A stretch of 64,000 nucleotides of DNA from Phoronis australis (lineage: Eukaryota > Phoronida > Phoronidae), in NCBI GenBank assembly GCA_002633005.1, contig NMRA01000028.1, forward strand, positions 399,989 to 463,988. The letters are read 5' to 3'. The notes below the pieces were generated by a model that searched no databases, had not been told where the DNA came from, and worked only from the letters and a program-made list of their open reading frames with translations. Shown in pieces: positions 1 to 10,701 of the stretch. Each line of letters begins with the position of its first letter. Position 1 is the stretch's first letter. The translations under genes and the position numbers were made by a program.

Positions 1-82
1 CCCAGATCACTAATGTATACACAGGTGAGATGGTATTATTTGTTTGAACAACCCAGTGGGTCAATGTCTCATTTAATTGTAG

Positions 83-250
83 ACAATTGAGAGAAAAGCA
101 GGTTGGACCAATGTTGGTGATCTAGAGGGCTGCGTACATTTCAAGATTGTCAAGTATGAGCGAATCAAATTCCTGGTTATTGCACTCAAACACAGTGTGG
201 AAATCTATGCTTGGGCACCCAAGCCGTATCATAAGTTCATGGCATTCAAG
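83..250 (+). CDS. TNIK: TNIK-family CNH exon A
   Basis: Codes 56 residues in phase 0 at both ends, starting T-I-E-R-K-A-G-W and ending H-K-F-M-A-F-K. The acceptor is the TAG at 80-82 after a T-rich tract; the donor is GTATGT at 251. The start is judged from the family's E-K-K-Q-G-W block and is the least certain boundary of this gene. Confidence 0.88.
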
Positions 251-3200
251 GTATGTAGCTTTTGCTCCAGGTATTATTGTAATTATGTATCTTGTACCCT
301 CTGGTATTTAGGATCAGTTCCACCAGTCATTAACAAATTGCTTGAAGACTCAATGTTACGAGATCTAAGCTACCTTGTGCAAAAACATTGAAATATTTCT
401 TCGTTTTGTGATTTTTATGCGCCCACGTATACTATATGTGGCTGCATTTTGTTGTCACTTTGTTCTGTTGTCCAGGTATCTGCTCAATGTCTCAAAAACT
501 CCTAGTCGCATTTTGATTAAATTTGGCACAAGGGTGTAGGGAATCATTGGAATGGTTCATGCCCTTTTCAATGTGCCCCACCCCCTGGGGTCAGGAAGGC
601 ATAGCTTTTTATGTGCCCTCGTATTTATATGTGGGTACATTTTGACATCATCTCAGTCTGGGCGCCCAGGGTCCATGGCTGTATCACGTAAACCCCTTAC
701 AGGATTTTACTGGAGGACGACCAGTTTTGGACTGACCCGAAAACCTCTGTGCCCTCTAGTGGCAATTTTAGTTCTTTACATTTTCTCTGTATCTTCAAAG
801 GTCCTCGAGCGATTTTCATGAAATTTGGCATGTAAGCATTTATTAATGGGATTAGGCTATCCTTCCATTTTCGGATGGATTCGAGGCATTTTGCGTCATC
901 TAGTGGCCATTTTTACTATTTTTGAGTCTGTTTTGGCGTCTGCCCTTCTGTCAACCAAACCACTCTAAGGATGGTTGTGAAAATTGGCATATGTGTCCTA
1001 AGTGTGAAGAGGACTGTTGACAATAATTTTGCGATGACTTCAACAACTTAGGCGCCTCCTAGTGGCAGTTTTATTTTTTGTGCCCATAGCTGTATCAGGA
1101 TCTTTATATGAAGTTGACAATGGATGACGACGACTTTCAGACGGATCCAACGAATGCTCTGTACCGTAGTGGCAATTTCATTTTTTTACGTTTTCCTCTT
1201 TTTCTCTGATTCGACAACTGCAGTGCGTCGTAGTGGCCATTTTGTCTGAGAGTGTTTTCGGATGATTTGTAGAGTTTTCGGATGATATGTAGAGAACCAT
1301 GTGAAGGGTTTCAATGAAAGTTGACTCAGAGGTTTGTGATGACAATGCAGCGGCACTATTAAATTTTCGTTAGATTTGACCATTGTATTACTTCCTAGCG
1401 GCCATTTTGTTTTTGACATGGACTTTTGAGGGAGGAGCATTTCCGGTTGATATCTAAAGAACCAATCGACAGATTTCCTTGAAACATGATGTAGAGTTTT
1501 GTGATGACAATGTAGCAGCACCATTGTACTTTCATGATGATTTGGCCACTGTAGCACCTCCTAGTGGCCATTTTGTTTTTGATGTGGGCTTTTGGAGTTT
1601 TTTGGGGAAGAGTGTTTCCAAATGATATCTAACGAATTGATCAACAGATTTCATTGAAACTTTATACAGAGGTATGTTCTGAGTTGGTGCTGGCACCATT
1701 TGATTTTCGTCTGTATTTGACCCTGCAGCGCCTCCTAATGTCCATTTTGTGTGAGAGCTATACTGGATGATATGTAAATAACTGAGGTAAGGGTTTCAAT
1801 GAAAATTGACTCGAAGATATGCTTGGGCAATGCAGCGCCACCATTCAGTTTCCACTGCAGCACCCCTGGCCACTTAGTTCTCAACATTTCCGGATAATAT
1901 CTATATTACTGATTGACAAATTTCAAAGAAACTTTACTCAGCAGTATATGATGATAATGTGGCTGCATCATTTGATTTTTGGACTGATTGAACTATTTTA
2001 GCATCTCCTAGTGACCCGTAGAATCATATTAGATGCGACGTGGGTGCATGTCAACGCCCCAGTGGTGCACTTGTATGTTCATGATTGAAGCTCGTAAAAA
2101 CGGGAATTTTAAACCTTTTTAAAATAAACACCAGTATTCCTTGTTGTGATTTGCAAAATACGAATTGCTTTATACAGCTGATGTTAATTTTCCAACTTTT
2201 ACCACCTTTTCAGTCCTTTGGCGAACTTGTGCATAAGCCCCAGCTGGTGGACCTGACAGTTGAGGAAGGTCAAAGGTTAAAGGTCGTCTACGGCTCCAGT
2301 GTTGGCTTCCATGCCATTGACTTGGATTCAAACATAGTTTATGATCTATACATCCCATCACTGGTGAGCAAGTAGCACTGTACACACTGTGTCTGTTGAC
2401 AATTGTGCTCATGCATCTCTGTCTTAATCTGTTGTCTGTTGTCTTACATACCACATCCACTTCTCCATGACCAGCGTTTCCTGGTCCAATGAACACCCTC
2501 ACTATGACACTCTCTCATTCTCAGATACACTAATTCTTCACTTACTTCGCACAAAAATAATTGCCAAAAATGTCATTTTTTAAAATTTTTCTTACCATCG
2601 TTCCTCGGTGGCAAGTCTTGAGAGCTTTTACAAATGATGTTATTCTGTAACACGTACACATTACAAGCCAAGCTATCAATAATCAATATTTATTTTTGTT
2701 GTGAAATATGACAAAATGAAATTTCAATTAATTATGTGAAGAGTTAACTTTAGTTCAAATTAATTCCTGATATATGTTGCCTGTTGATGTTGTTCCTTGT
2801 TTGGAAATAGCCAACAGTTTTGAACCACATTCAAAATTTTTAACCACATTATTTTGAAATTTTTACAAAAATTTTGTTGTATAGCAAGTCTGTAGACAAG
2901 CTATGCTGTTCCGCTTAGCCTTGTTCATGTTTAGTCATAAACGGGACATTGTCGAAAACCATAGGCCGCTCTATTTTGCAAGTCTGCTCAAGTGCTCTCT
3001 GTTCATAATAATTTGTTCACAATGTGAATCCACAATCTGCAGTGTGTTTGTGTGTGTATGTGCGTGTGGGTGAGTCTGTACGTTCGTTTGTGGTGTGTGC
3101 GTGCGTGTGTGCGTCTGTGTGTGCGTGTGCGTGTCTGACTCCATTCTCTCCTCCTCATCTGTGAGTCTCCAGGTGACACTAACGCCACACTGTGTTCTGT

Positions 3201-6200
3201 TGCAGCTTTATTCCTCTATCCTCACAGCTGGTTATCAACAGTTCAGGGAACAGGTACATTGGCAACAAAACAGTTCCTTGGACCAATCAAATGCCATGCA
3301 AATAGAGTAAAGAGAGGAGGGGTTGGCCGGCACAGTCCAACGTATTGTTACCAAAATTTTAAGACATTTTTACATTTTCTCCAAGGCAGTCCTCAACTTT
3401 TCTAAGTAAATTTTTGTTTTGCTCAATTTTTGATGAGCAAACACATTATTCTTTTATAAAAGCAAGTTGAAGGGACATTGCTATTCTTGCAGCTGAAAAA
3501 CGCATTTTGGGATTGTTAGATGGAATAGATGTCTTGAAGTTTGACTAGAGTCTAATGTGATTTTGTGACTTCATTACAAGTCTCTAGTTCTTGCCATTGT
3601 CTGTCGAGACATTCAGTGAAATCAAGACCAGTGATTTTGCCAGTTATCAAGGAGAATTTTGTGCCCCATGCAGAGCGTTAGACTGTGATGACAGAAGTTG
3701 TAAGATTTGTTTCCACGCTGAGGCTTATCTCAGAAAATCTTGTTTTCTCGCCGATCATACCCATTTAAGTTAAACGTTCTTAAGTTATCAAAAACTCACT
3801 CCTTAAGGAACCCAACTTGGAAAAGAATAATTTTTTTTGATCATGTCTCAGACTGCTTGCTGGGAATTTTAAGAGTATGAAGAAGAAGCCAGAACTGTTT
3901 GCTGCTGAAAATATCCTCTCGACTTGGTCACCAAGGAACTGCGCATTACCCTCTAGTGTTACTGCTGCTTTCCATGATTTGTTATGATTTTGAATTTCCA
4001 AAATTTAGTTTTATGTCAAAAACATGAAACAAACCTCATGTGAATGCTAAACTGGTGGCTGTTTTTGACATTTGCTTTAAGGCTATTTTTAATTATGCAA
4101 ATGCATGGGGTTTTGTTTTGGGTTTTGTTTTGTAAATCCGGTCATTTTTGTTTGCATGGAAATGAAGTAGACTAATGGTTGTAAGTGTTTCCTACCCTGT
4201 AGTTGCTGTGAATTATGTTCTATTACTAACTGCAGTGTATATGTGGCGACTTTCTTATACCTGATATTTCATATTGAGTTGTGTGTCAGCAGTCATTTCA
4301 TTTAGGAAGGACTTCTGTTTACTTCTATTTCTACTGTGTAAATTGAAACTATCCTAGAAAGATGTACATTTAGCCGTGAAATTTAACTTAGAAAATGTGA
4401 ATCTTCCAAAAATTTCCATGACAATGCGTGGGTGTTCTCGGTTTTTATTAGTAAAACAAACAAGCATTCTCCTTGGGCACAGGTTGATGTGCTGATCTTG
4501 ACCTTGACCTTGAAGCTAGCACATGCCATTTCACTTTAATATACTAATCACATTTATTTTGGAATGATCCACAGATGCTTGTTCATAATGTTAGTTACCA
4601 TATTATTAACGAATTGTGCAGTGTTTGCCCAAGCCTGTGTTTATGCGTCATTTGATGTAACTAAGGTGATGAAAGTGCATTATTGAGTTTATAGGTGTGT
4701 CATCTTCACTCTAATTTCAAGAAAGAAAAGTAAAGATGAAATATAGAAATCATTCTTTTCATTTATGGGTTGTCATCCCATACTTTCCATTGAAGAAATA
4801 TCGCATATTTCGTTCGTTCTAAGCTGGTATGATTTTTAGACTGTAATCGTGGGGGCCCCAAGAAATTGGAATGGACCCCAAAAATTTTAGAAGGTGAATC
4901 CACTGGAGCCCACTGTTTTAAAATGTAGGGCGGACACTGGTTGTGGGGAGCATGGCTTGTAGTGTTTGCATGTGTAGTCCATGTTGTTAAGGACCATTTA
5001 CTGATGTTTAATATGTTCATCTGTGCTCAAGCAACTCTCTATCCAGAAATAGTTGCTGTTGTTGTTTTGTGTTGTTGTTTTTGTTGTTGTTGTCCCACTA
5101 GTGAGCACTTTCCCAGTTTGTACAGTTTGCTTTTATGCAACAACTACAGTGTCAATTTATGCAGCTAGTTCATTCAGTCACCTGTGCACTGATGTGGTTT
5201 AGTTCATTTAGCCACTTTCACTATAGACTTCGCTGTTTAGTTTACTCAGCCACTGTCCCATAATGCCTTGCCACTCATGAACGAGCGTTTCCCTTCCTTC
5301 CCTTCTTGATGTTCAGGTATTATGATGAATGAAATAGACTTTGGTGATACTTGCCACATGATTTCTGGTTTACATAAGGTGTTTCCTGTAGTTCCCTCAC
5401 TCTGGACTGAGAATAGCTGCTGTCTACAGGCTTCTGTTCAAAATGTGTTATATCCTGGCTTTACTTGGAATTGACCAAGTCAAGAGATTTCGCCAACTTT
5501 TATGTTGGTGATCTATTCCGAGTCATCAAGAATTGGAGAAAAACACCGGTTTGGCATGGCCTGTGAAGTTGGAATTGTTAGGAAGTGTTCATAACCTGGC
5601 ATGTCTTCTGAACATTCACTAAGTGNGTTCATTTAGCCACTTTCACTATAGACTTCGCTGTTTAGTTTACTCAGCCACTGTCCCATAATGCCTTGCCACT
5701 CATGAATGGAGCGTTTCCCTTCCTTCCCTTCTTGATGTTCAGGTATTATGATGAACGAAATAGACTATGGTGATACTTGCCACATGATTTCTGGTTTACA
5801 TAAGGTGTTTCCTGTAGTTCCCTCACTCTGGACTGAGAATAGCTGCTGTCTACAGGCTTCTGTTCAAAATGTGTTATTTCCTGGCTTTACTTGGAATTGA
5901 CCAAGTCAAGAGATTTCGCCAACTTTTATGTTGGTGATCTATTCCGAGTCATCAAGAATTGGAGAAAAACACCGGTTTGGTATGGCCTGTGAAGTTGGAA
6001 TTGTTAGGAAGTGTTCATAACCTGGCATGTCTTCTGAACATTCACTAAGTGACCCTTACTCTGTTGCAGACTCAAGGTCCTATTCAACCTCACACCATTG
6101 TTATACTGCCTAACACAAATGGAACACAGTTATTGTTGTGTTATGACAGTAAGTTGTCTTGTCATCATTGATTTTACGGTAGTTCTCCAATTATTTTGCT

Positions 6201-9200
6201 CAAATATAACTGCCACAATTGTCATTTTCAAAAATGAACTACTTTGCTGTAAATTATGGAAATTTTATCAAATTTTGTAACCTACTTTGGCACAGTACAA
6301 ACCATGTTAGTAATAGCTGTAGTAATTTTTTCTTTTAATACTAATTTTTTGTGGTTAAAGTTGACAAAATAGAATATCAATTGACAGCCATATTGTGTGC
6401 ATTGTTGAGTCAGTTTCAATGGTGCTTTGGAAACTTACCGTATTTTCAGTCTACATTTTACTGGATTTACAAAAGTGAAACAGAGAATGCTGTTTTAGCT
6501 CCTTTTTGTATAAGCAAAACTCATTACAAGCATTTTTATGCCTTCCCTCTCAGAAGGCTCAAACTCAATGGGAATAACAAAATTCATGAAGATGTTGGTA
6601 AGTCTGTGTCTATACTAACGGAATTTTGCATGTTGAGTCTTCGAACTCGTGCACTGAAGTGGTGCCAAAATTCCAAAATGTCTTAATTTGGTTAAGAAAG
6701 AAATAGTCTTCGAAAAGTTCAAACTCATTGCATAGGTTTTCAAACTCAACTCTTGTAAGCCAAACTTTTTAAAATGGAATTCAAACTCGGTACTGCAACA
6801 AGTTGACAGGTTTTGGAGAACAGTCTGACATTTTGCATTTTGCACATCACAAAATTCAAAAAGCAGTACTTCTAATCTGAGAGAGCTTTTATTAAACCAA
6901 TGACTTCATTCAATTTCAGATGAGGGTGTTTATGTCGACACTAAAGGTAAAATAACTAAGAACGTGGTGTTACAGTGGGGCGAACTGCCAACATCTGTGG
7001 GTGAGTGAGTTTGGCTTTCTCTGCAACAATATTCTGCCAAAAATGAATAGCACTAAACAGGACCAACTTTTATTGAAGTCATCGAATTTCTACTTTTTTT
7101 AGAATTCGTCGTTTTCAATTTGAAATGTTCAGAGACTTTATATTACTAATTGGAATTTGTATTTTTAAGTCGCTGCTGACAGATAAGAACTTTTCATAAA
7201 CATACAATTAGATTTATTTCACTTTTTATTGTCAAATTTGTTTCAATTGAAGGTTGGAATTATGAAGTTCCATCGATCACGTTTTAATGTGAAGTATCAG
7301 TCCATGATTTACAGTAGAAAATATATATCTGAAACTAAATAAGGCGATCCAGATCCTCCCAAGGATACTATTGTTTCAAGAAATGAAGAATATAAATCGG
7401 TAAATAAAACAACAAGAAAGGATCAACTGAAATTTGAAATTTTCGGATGTAACAACTTCCTTTATCAACAAAAACAGAAATAAAGTAAAATCAAACACAA
7501 AATGACAATTCACATATAAGATATGGTGTAATGAAAATGATACATTTTTGCGTAAAAAATTCAATGACATATTTTAAGAAGTTTTTATGTTCAATCCATG
7601 AGGTTCTATTGTATTCAGTTTGTCTATCCAATATTGTTCTCTTTTAAGTCTGTGAGGGGTACTGGGGTGTTGGAGTTTTTCTATTATTTGTACAGAAAGA
7701 TCTTGAATATTATGGTTTTTGGAATTGAAATGATTACCTATAGTATCAGAAATGTTTTTATGTATTATGTTAAATCTATGATTACGAAACCGAGTTTGTA
7801 GATTATGTTGAGTTTGTCCTACGTATTGGATAGAACATTTTTTACAAGTTATAAGGTAAATAANNNNNNNNNNNNNNNNNNNNNNNNNNNNNNNNNNNNN
7901 NNNNNNNNNNNNNNNNNNNNNNNNNNNNNNNNNNNNNNNNNNNNNNNNNNNNNNNNNNNNNNNNNNNNNNNNNNNNNNNNNNNNNNNNNNNNNNNNNNNN
8001 NNNNNNNNNNNNNNNNNNNNNAAATGTGTAACTTCATCAACGATAGCACTTTTTTCCAGTCTTCCCAAACCAATGAAAACTTTGAAATAAAACATTATTC
8101 TGATTGCACCACCAACAATATTATTTACCTTATAACTTGTAAAAAATGTTCTATCCAATACGTAGGACAAACTCAACATAATCTACAAACTCGGTTTCGT
8201 AATCATAGATTTAACATAATACATAAAAACATTTCTGATACTATAGGTAATCATTTCAATTCCAAAAACCATAATATTCAAGATCTTTCTGTACAAATAA
8301 TAGAAAAACTCCAACACCCCAGTACCCCTCACAGACTTAAAAGAGAACAATATTGGATAGACAAACTGAATACAATAGAACCTCATGGATTGAACATAAA
8401 AACTTCTTAAAATATGTCATTGAATTTTTTACGCAAAAATGTATCATTTTCATTACACCATATCTTATATGTCAATTGTCATTTTGTGTTTGATTTTACT
8501 TTATTTCTGTTTTTGTTGATAAAGGAAGTTGTTACATCCGAAAATTTCAAATTTCAGTTGATCCATTCTTGTTGTTTTATTTACCGATTTATATTCTTGA
8601 TTTACAGTGATACGCTTAGGTACTGTCGCGACGTAGCTGGGGGGGGTCCTCTGCAGGCCGCATCTCGAAAGTGAGGTGCATAGCAGGGCAACACCCTGAT
8701 GGGTGAGGGCAAACTACCGAGGGACAGCGCCAACATTAGTGAGGGGGAGGGGGGCTTGAGGTTGCGTGACATCGCTGGTGACAAGGGGGGGAGGGATCAG
8801 CTGTAGTACCCAAAATATCTGGCAATCGGGGGAGAGGATAGTAGCTGTGCCACTGAGGTACTGTAATATTCTTGGTGAATCTTTATGAAAATGTAAACCA
8901 TCACTAGTTAGAGTTAACTTAACAAGTGCTCTAAGGGTTTTACGATGTCCGATAATCTGTTGATGAGTTTTTCTGCATATGTCAACAAATATATTATGTT
9001 TCCAAGCACGTTGGAAATTTTTTGGGGGGGCATCATTTTCACTCTGCCACTATTTTCTCCTCCTGTCACCATGGTCTCCAACTTTGCCTCTGCGGGCTGC
9101 AAATTTTTTCATCTCCATTATGAAAAACAGACGAGGAAGCCACAAGCAATCAAATCTCACTTTGCCGAAGTTCACGATCTCTATACAGTCGGTCCCACGA

Positions 9201-10366
9201 CGGTGTATGGGGCACTCTTTGAGAATGTTATTTTTCGAGCATCTGGTAGTGAGTGTTAAATGACCCGGCTGACATCGTTTTGCAAGCGTGAGAACGATAC
9301 TGCCGCATTTAGCAAGTAAGCTTCAAGCTCAGGTCGCCAATGGCAATTTCAGCTCACAAAATGCAAGCTGGTACTTGCCAAATCAAACCGTGATACTGCT
9401 TCAGTTAAAATGCATGACATATTGTATTATTTATTTCAACCTAAATTGGTCGTGGCCAGATAATGAGCTGGGTTAATTAGAATATCAGAAAAGTGTTTAT
9501 CAAGAAATGTAATATACTCTACTATTGATTACAGCCTACATCAGTACTGGGCAGATAATGGGGTGGGGTAACAAAGCTATAGAGATTCGTGCTGCCGAGA
9601 CCGGACATTTAGATGGTGTCTTTATGCATAAAAAGGCACAGAAGCTCAAGTTCTTGTGTGAACGCAATGATAAGGTACATGGGTACTTAAGTTACATTAT
9701 TTGTCCTTAGCAATTCTACAGATAGGTTTGTGATAGAATTTTTAATGCCAAGTTTTTTACTACATTGAAAAAGTGTTGCCTGGCCTGTTTGTAACTGTAT
9801 TTGTTTTCTGGGTGACCACTGGTCCATCTCAGATTCTGCAGTATTTACCCACAATGCTATGCATCCGTAGGGCTCTTGGCACGCTGTTGTACTTTTGTGG
9901 TGCTAATTATTACTTTACTTTAAAATTTATTTGCTATTTGTCATTCTTGTTATAATTAAGTTTTACTCCTGCTTGGTGAGTTTCATTGAAGTGTTGAGTG
10001 ATGTTCGACAATTCTCTCACCATTTATCCAAATCGGCTCTTCTGTGTGTTAGTGGTAATACCTTTCAAACCTGTCAATGCATTTTTCTACCTCCTCAAAA
10101 GAGGAGAGCTGGATTTGGGATGTGAGAGTTGGATTATTTTATTGCACATTAGAAATTTTTAACAACTGTTTTGCAGACAAGCTAGTGGGCATGTGTTTAA
10201 GTGAACTTGATAATTTGTGTCTAAGGCTTTTCTGAAGACTTTGTATTAAGATTAGTAGTTAAGACTGTGTCTTACCTTACAGGTCTTCTTCTCGTCCATT
10301 CGTGGTGGTTCATCATGCCAGATTTATTTCATGACCCTCAACAAACCAGGCATGTCCAACTGGTGA
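83..10366 (+). CDS. TNIK: MAP4K4/TNIK/MINK1-family Ste20 kinase, C-terminal CNH-domain part (5' end outside window)
   Basis: Six exons join in frame (83-250, 2214-2363, 6070-6148, 6920-7000, 9535-9674, 10283-10366) to give 233 residues ending at TGA 10364-10366. All have GT-AG boundaries and matching phases. The product reads as the citron-homology (CNH) beta-propeller of germinal-centre kinases of the misshapen group, with blocks such as [48 protein letters not shown] and [10 protein letters not shown] almost unchanged from vertebrate MAP4K4, TNIK and MINK1. In this family an N-terminal Ste20 kinase and a long linker precede the CNH, which binds small GTPases such as Rap2 and links to JNK and cytoskeletal or Wnt signalling in the cytoplasm. 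Kinase and linker must lie left of base 1. The C-terminus (MTLN...NW) is closer, as I recall them, to TNIK/MINK1 than to MAP4K4, but an invertebrate probably has one pre-duplication orthologue, so the symbol denotes the clade. Confidence 0.95.
251..2213 (+). other. TNIK intron with dispersed and tandem CCTAGTGGC repeats
   Basis: No exon is visible. From about 450 to 2010 the intron is made of diverged repeat units, each carrying a phrase like CCTAGTGGCCATTTTGTTTT; the tandem part is listed separately. From 2010 to 2213 I see nothing. Confidence 0.6.
1230..2010. repeat. Diverged tandem array, about 170-bp monomers
   Basis: Phrases GTGGCCATTTTGT, GCGGCCATTTTGT, GTGGCCATTTTGT and TGTCCATTTTGT recur near 1229, 1396, 1560 and 1735, so spacing is 164-175 bp. 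Each unit then repeats the order: a TTTTGAG/TTCGGATGATAT segment, ACAGATTTC(C)TTGAAAC-like and GATGACAATG(T/C)AGC-like segments. A long antisense frame at 1186-1557 follows the period and is a by-product. Related single units occur upstream (about 755-1170) and at 21390-21800 and 30190-30625. Confidence 0.6.
2214..2363 (+). CDS. TNIK: TNIK-family CNH exon B
   Basis: Exactly 50 codons, S-F-G-E-L-V through Y-I-P-S-L, with acceptor CTTTTCAG and donor GTGAGC. It holds the highly conserved [18 protein letters not shown] block of the CNH propeller. Confidence 0.95.
3042..3137. repeat. Interrupted (GT)n microsatellite
   Basis: About 95 bases of GTGTGT/GCGTGT steps interrupted by single substitutions, in a kinase intron. 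Confidence 0.85.
5051..5092. repeat. (GTT)n microsatellite
   Basis: Runs of GTTGTTGTT with small interruptions just upstream of the duplicated block. Confidence 0.8.
5202..5625. repeat. Tandem duplication, copy 1
   Basis: Starts GTTCATTTAGCCACTTTC and ends ACATTCACTAAGTG. It is nearly identical over about 424 bp to 5627-6051. The two are separated by a single undetermined base at 5626, which suggests an assembly join rather than a biological repeat. Confidence 0.9.
5627..6051. repeat. Tandem duplication, copy 2
   Basis: Matches copy 1 apart from a few substitutions and a one-base insertion (for example ATGAATGGAGCG against ATGAACGAGCG). That level of difference suits two alleles. Confidence 0.9.
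6070..6148 (+). CDS. TNIK: TNIK-family CNH exon C
   Basis: Codes 26 residues plus one base, including [17 protein letters not shown]. The acceptor is TTGCAG and the donor GTAAGT. It starts only 18 bp after the second copy of the N-joined duplication at 5202-6051. Confidence 0.94.
6920..7000 (+). CDS. TNIK: TNIK-family CNH exon D
   Basis: Phase-1 exon coding [11 protein letters not shown]...[12 protein letters not shown], with acceptor ATTTCAG and donor GTGAGT. It corresponds to the vertebrate DEGVYVNTYGR strand. Confidence 0.94.
7383..7863 (-). mobile_element. Penelope-like element fragment, left inverted copy (GIY-YIG endonuclease 3' end)
   Basis: Reverse complement of 8121-8604 with very few differences. 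The coding part on the - strand runs from the gap edge (7863) to a stop at 7574-7576 and reads [17 protein letters not shown], then a conserved arginine segment and REQYWIDKL, ending GLNIKTS. This is the GIY-YIG nuclease found at the C-terminus of Penelope-like retroelements. 7383-7573 is the shared 3' untranslated part. The reverse-transcriptase domain is absent or hidden in the gap. Confidence 0.75.
7864..8021. other. Assembly gap (158 N)
   Basis: A run of undetermined bases at the centre of the Penelope-like palindrome, where assembly would be expected to break. Open frames that read through it are not real. Confidence 0.99.
8022..8604 (+). mobile_element. Penelope-like element fragment, right copy (GIY-YIG endonuclease)
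   Basis: The frame 8024-8410 codes the C-terminus of a Penelope-like polyprotein: a linker ending [13 protein letters not shown], a C-x2-C pair (TCKKC), the YVG half of the GIY-YIG motif, a conserved arginine segment (TRFRNHR), a glutamate segment (REQYWID) and a terminal GLN. The stop is TAA 8408-8410. 8411-8604 is 3' untranslated sequence shared with the left copy. In this family the endonuclease nicks target DNA to prime reverse transcription. The copy is 5'-truncated by the gap and inverted relative to its partner; such partial inverted arrangements are typical of these elements. Confidence 0.8.
8635..8840. other. G-rich segment next to the Penelope-like pair
   Basis: Contains G runs of 5-8 bases separated by short spacers (for example 8640-8647, 8741-8754 and about 8784-8794) in otherwise AT-rich DNA. 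It lies just outside the inverted pair and has no copy on the other side. Function unknown. Confidence 0.5.
9535..9674 (+). CDS. TNIK: TNIK-family CNH exon E
   Basis: Codes [19 protein letters not shown] through [10 protein letters not shown], with acceptor TTACAG and donor GTACAT. It includes the [11 protein letters not shown] block that identifies this kinase clade. Confidence 0.95.
9675..10282 (+). other. Last TNIK intron
   Basis: 608 bp with a good donor and acceptor; I see nothing else in it. Confidence 0.6.
10283..10366 (+). CDS. TNIK: TNIK-family terminal coding exon
   Basis: Codes 27 residues, VFFSSIRGG through PGMSNW, then TGA. The acceptor is CTTACAG. Vertebrate members end at the same position with a tryptophan. 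Confidence 0.95.
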   Translation, partial: VFFSSIRGGSSCQIYFMTLNKPGMSNW

Positions 10367-10560
10367 TTATCTGAGGACATCTAGTGGGAGCAGATAAGCT
10401 AGAAACAATGTTTATCAAGATCTGAGAGCAAGCACTTGTATTCCAATTTTTCACTGCTGTCAAATTGGACTTAGATACGAATTTTGTGGTTCATGGTCAG
10501 TGTTTCAGTGTATGATTTTGTCTTCATTGTTGGCAATTTTCATTTTTAATTACTGTCACC

Positions 10561-10701
10561 AATAAAAATAGGATTTTGCATAAAAGTGATGAAACTACCC
10601 GTTGTTAACTAAGCTTCATTTATGCTCACTGTAGTAATTATTGATGACATGAATTTAAGGCATAAACCTAATGCAACGCTATTATGATTGTGAGCAATAA
10701 A
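10561..10701 (+). terminator. Candidate polyadenylation signals of the TNIK-family gene
   Basis: AATAAA occurs at 10561-10566 and 10696-10701, 195 and 330 bp after the stop codon. The second overlaps further ATAAAA and is followed by T-rich sequence. Either would give a short 3' UTR. Confidence 0.5.

Larger units (their letters stand above)
2364..6069 (+). other. TNIK intron with GT and GTT microsatellites and an N-joined duplication
   Basis: Contains the GT-rich tract 3042-3137, the GTT tract near 5051-5092 and the duplicated block 5202-6051, all listed separately. I see no coding exon or recognisable transposon in the rest. Confidence 0.6.
7001..9534 (+). other. TNIK intron carrying Penelope-like element fragments and a sequence gap
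   Basis: Holds the inverted Penelope-like fragments 7383-8604, an N gap at 7864-8021 and a G-rich stretch from about 8640 to 8840. I cannot assign 8850-9534; its open frames (for example 8945-9259) match no family I know. Confidence 0.6.

Noticed and set aside
1-24. Upstream TNIK exon ending at the GTGAGA at base 25
   Set aside because: 24 bases in the required phase do not match the family sequence before the E-K-K-Q-G-W block, so the donor-like site is not evidence enough.
1186-1557. 123-codon - strand frame with internal repeats
   Set aside because: The protein repeats follow the 170-bp DNA array, so it is a by-product of the array.
7574-8179. 201-codon frames reading across the N gap
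   Set aside because: Their middles are undetermined bases and one half of each is antisense to the Penelope-like coding sequence.
8694-8740. Hammerhead-ribozyme-like CTGATGGG...AAAC near the Penelope-like fragments
   Set aside because: Members of this element class can carry hammerheads, but the core CTGATGA and GAAA are not intact and no stems form convincingly.
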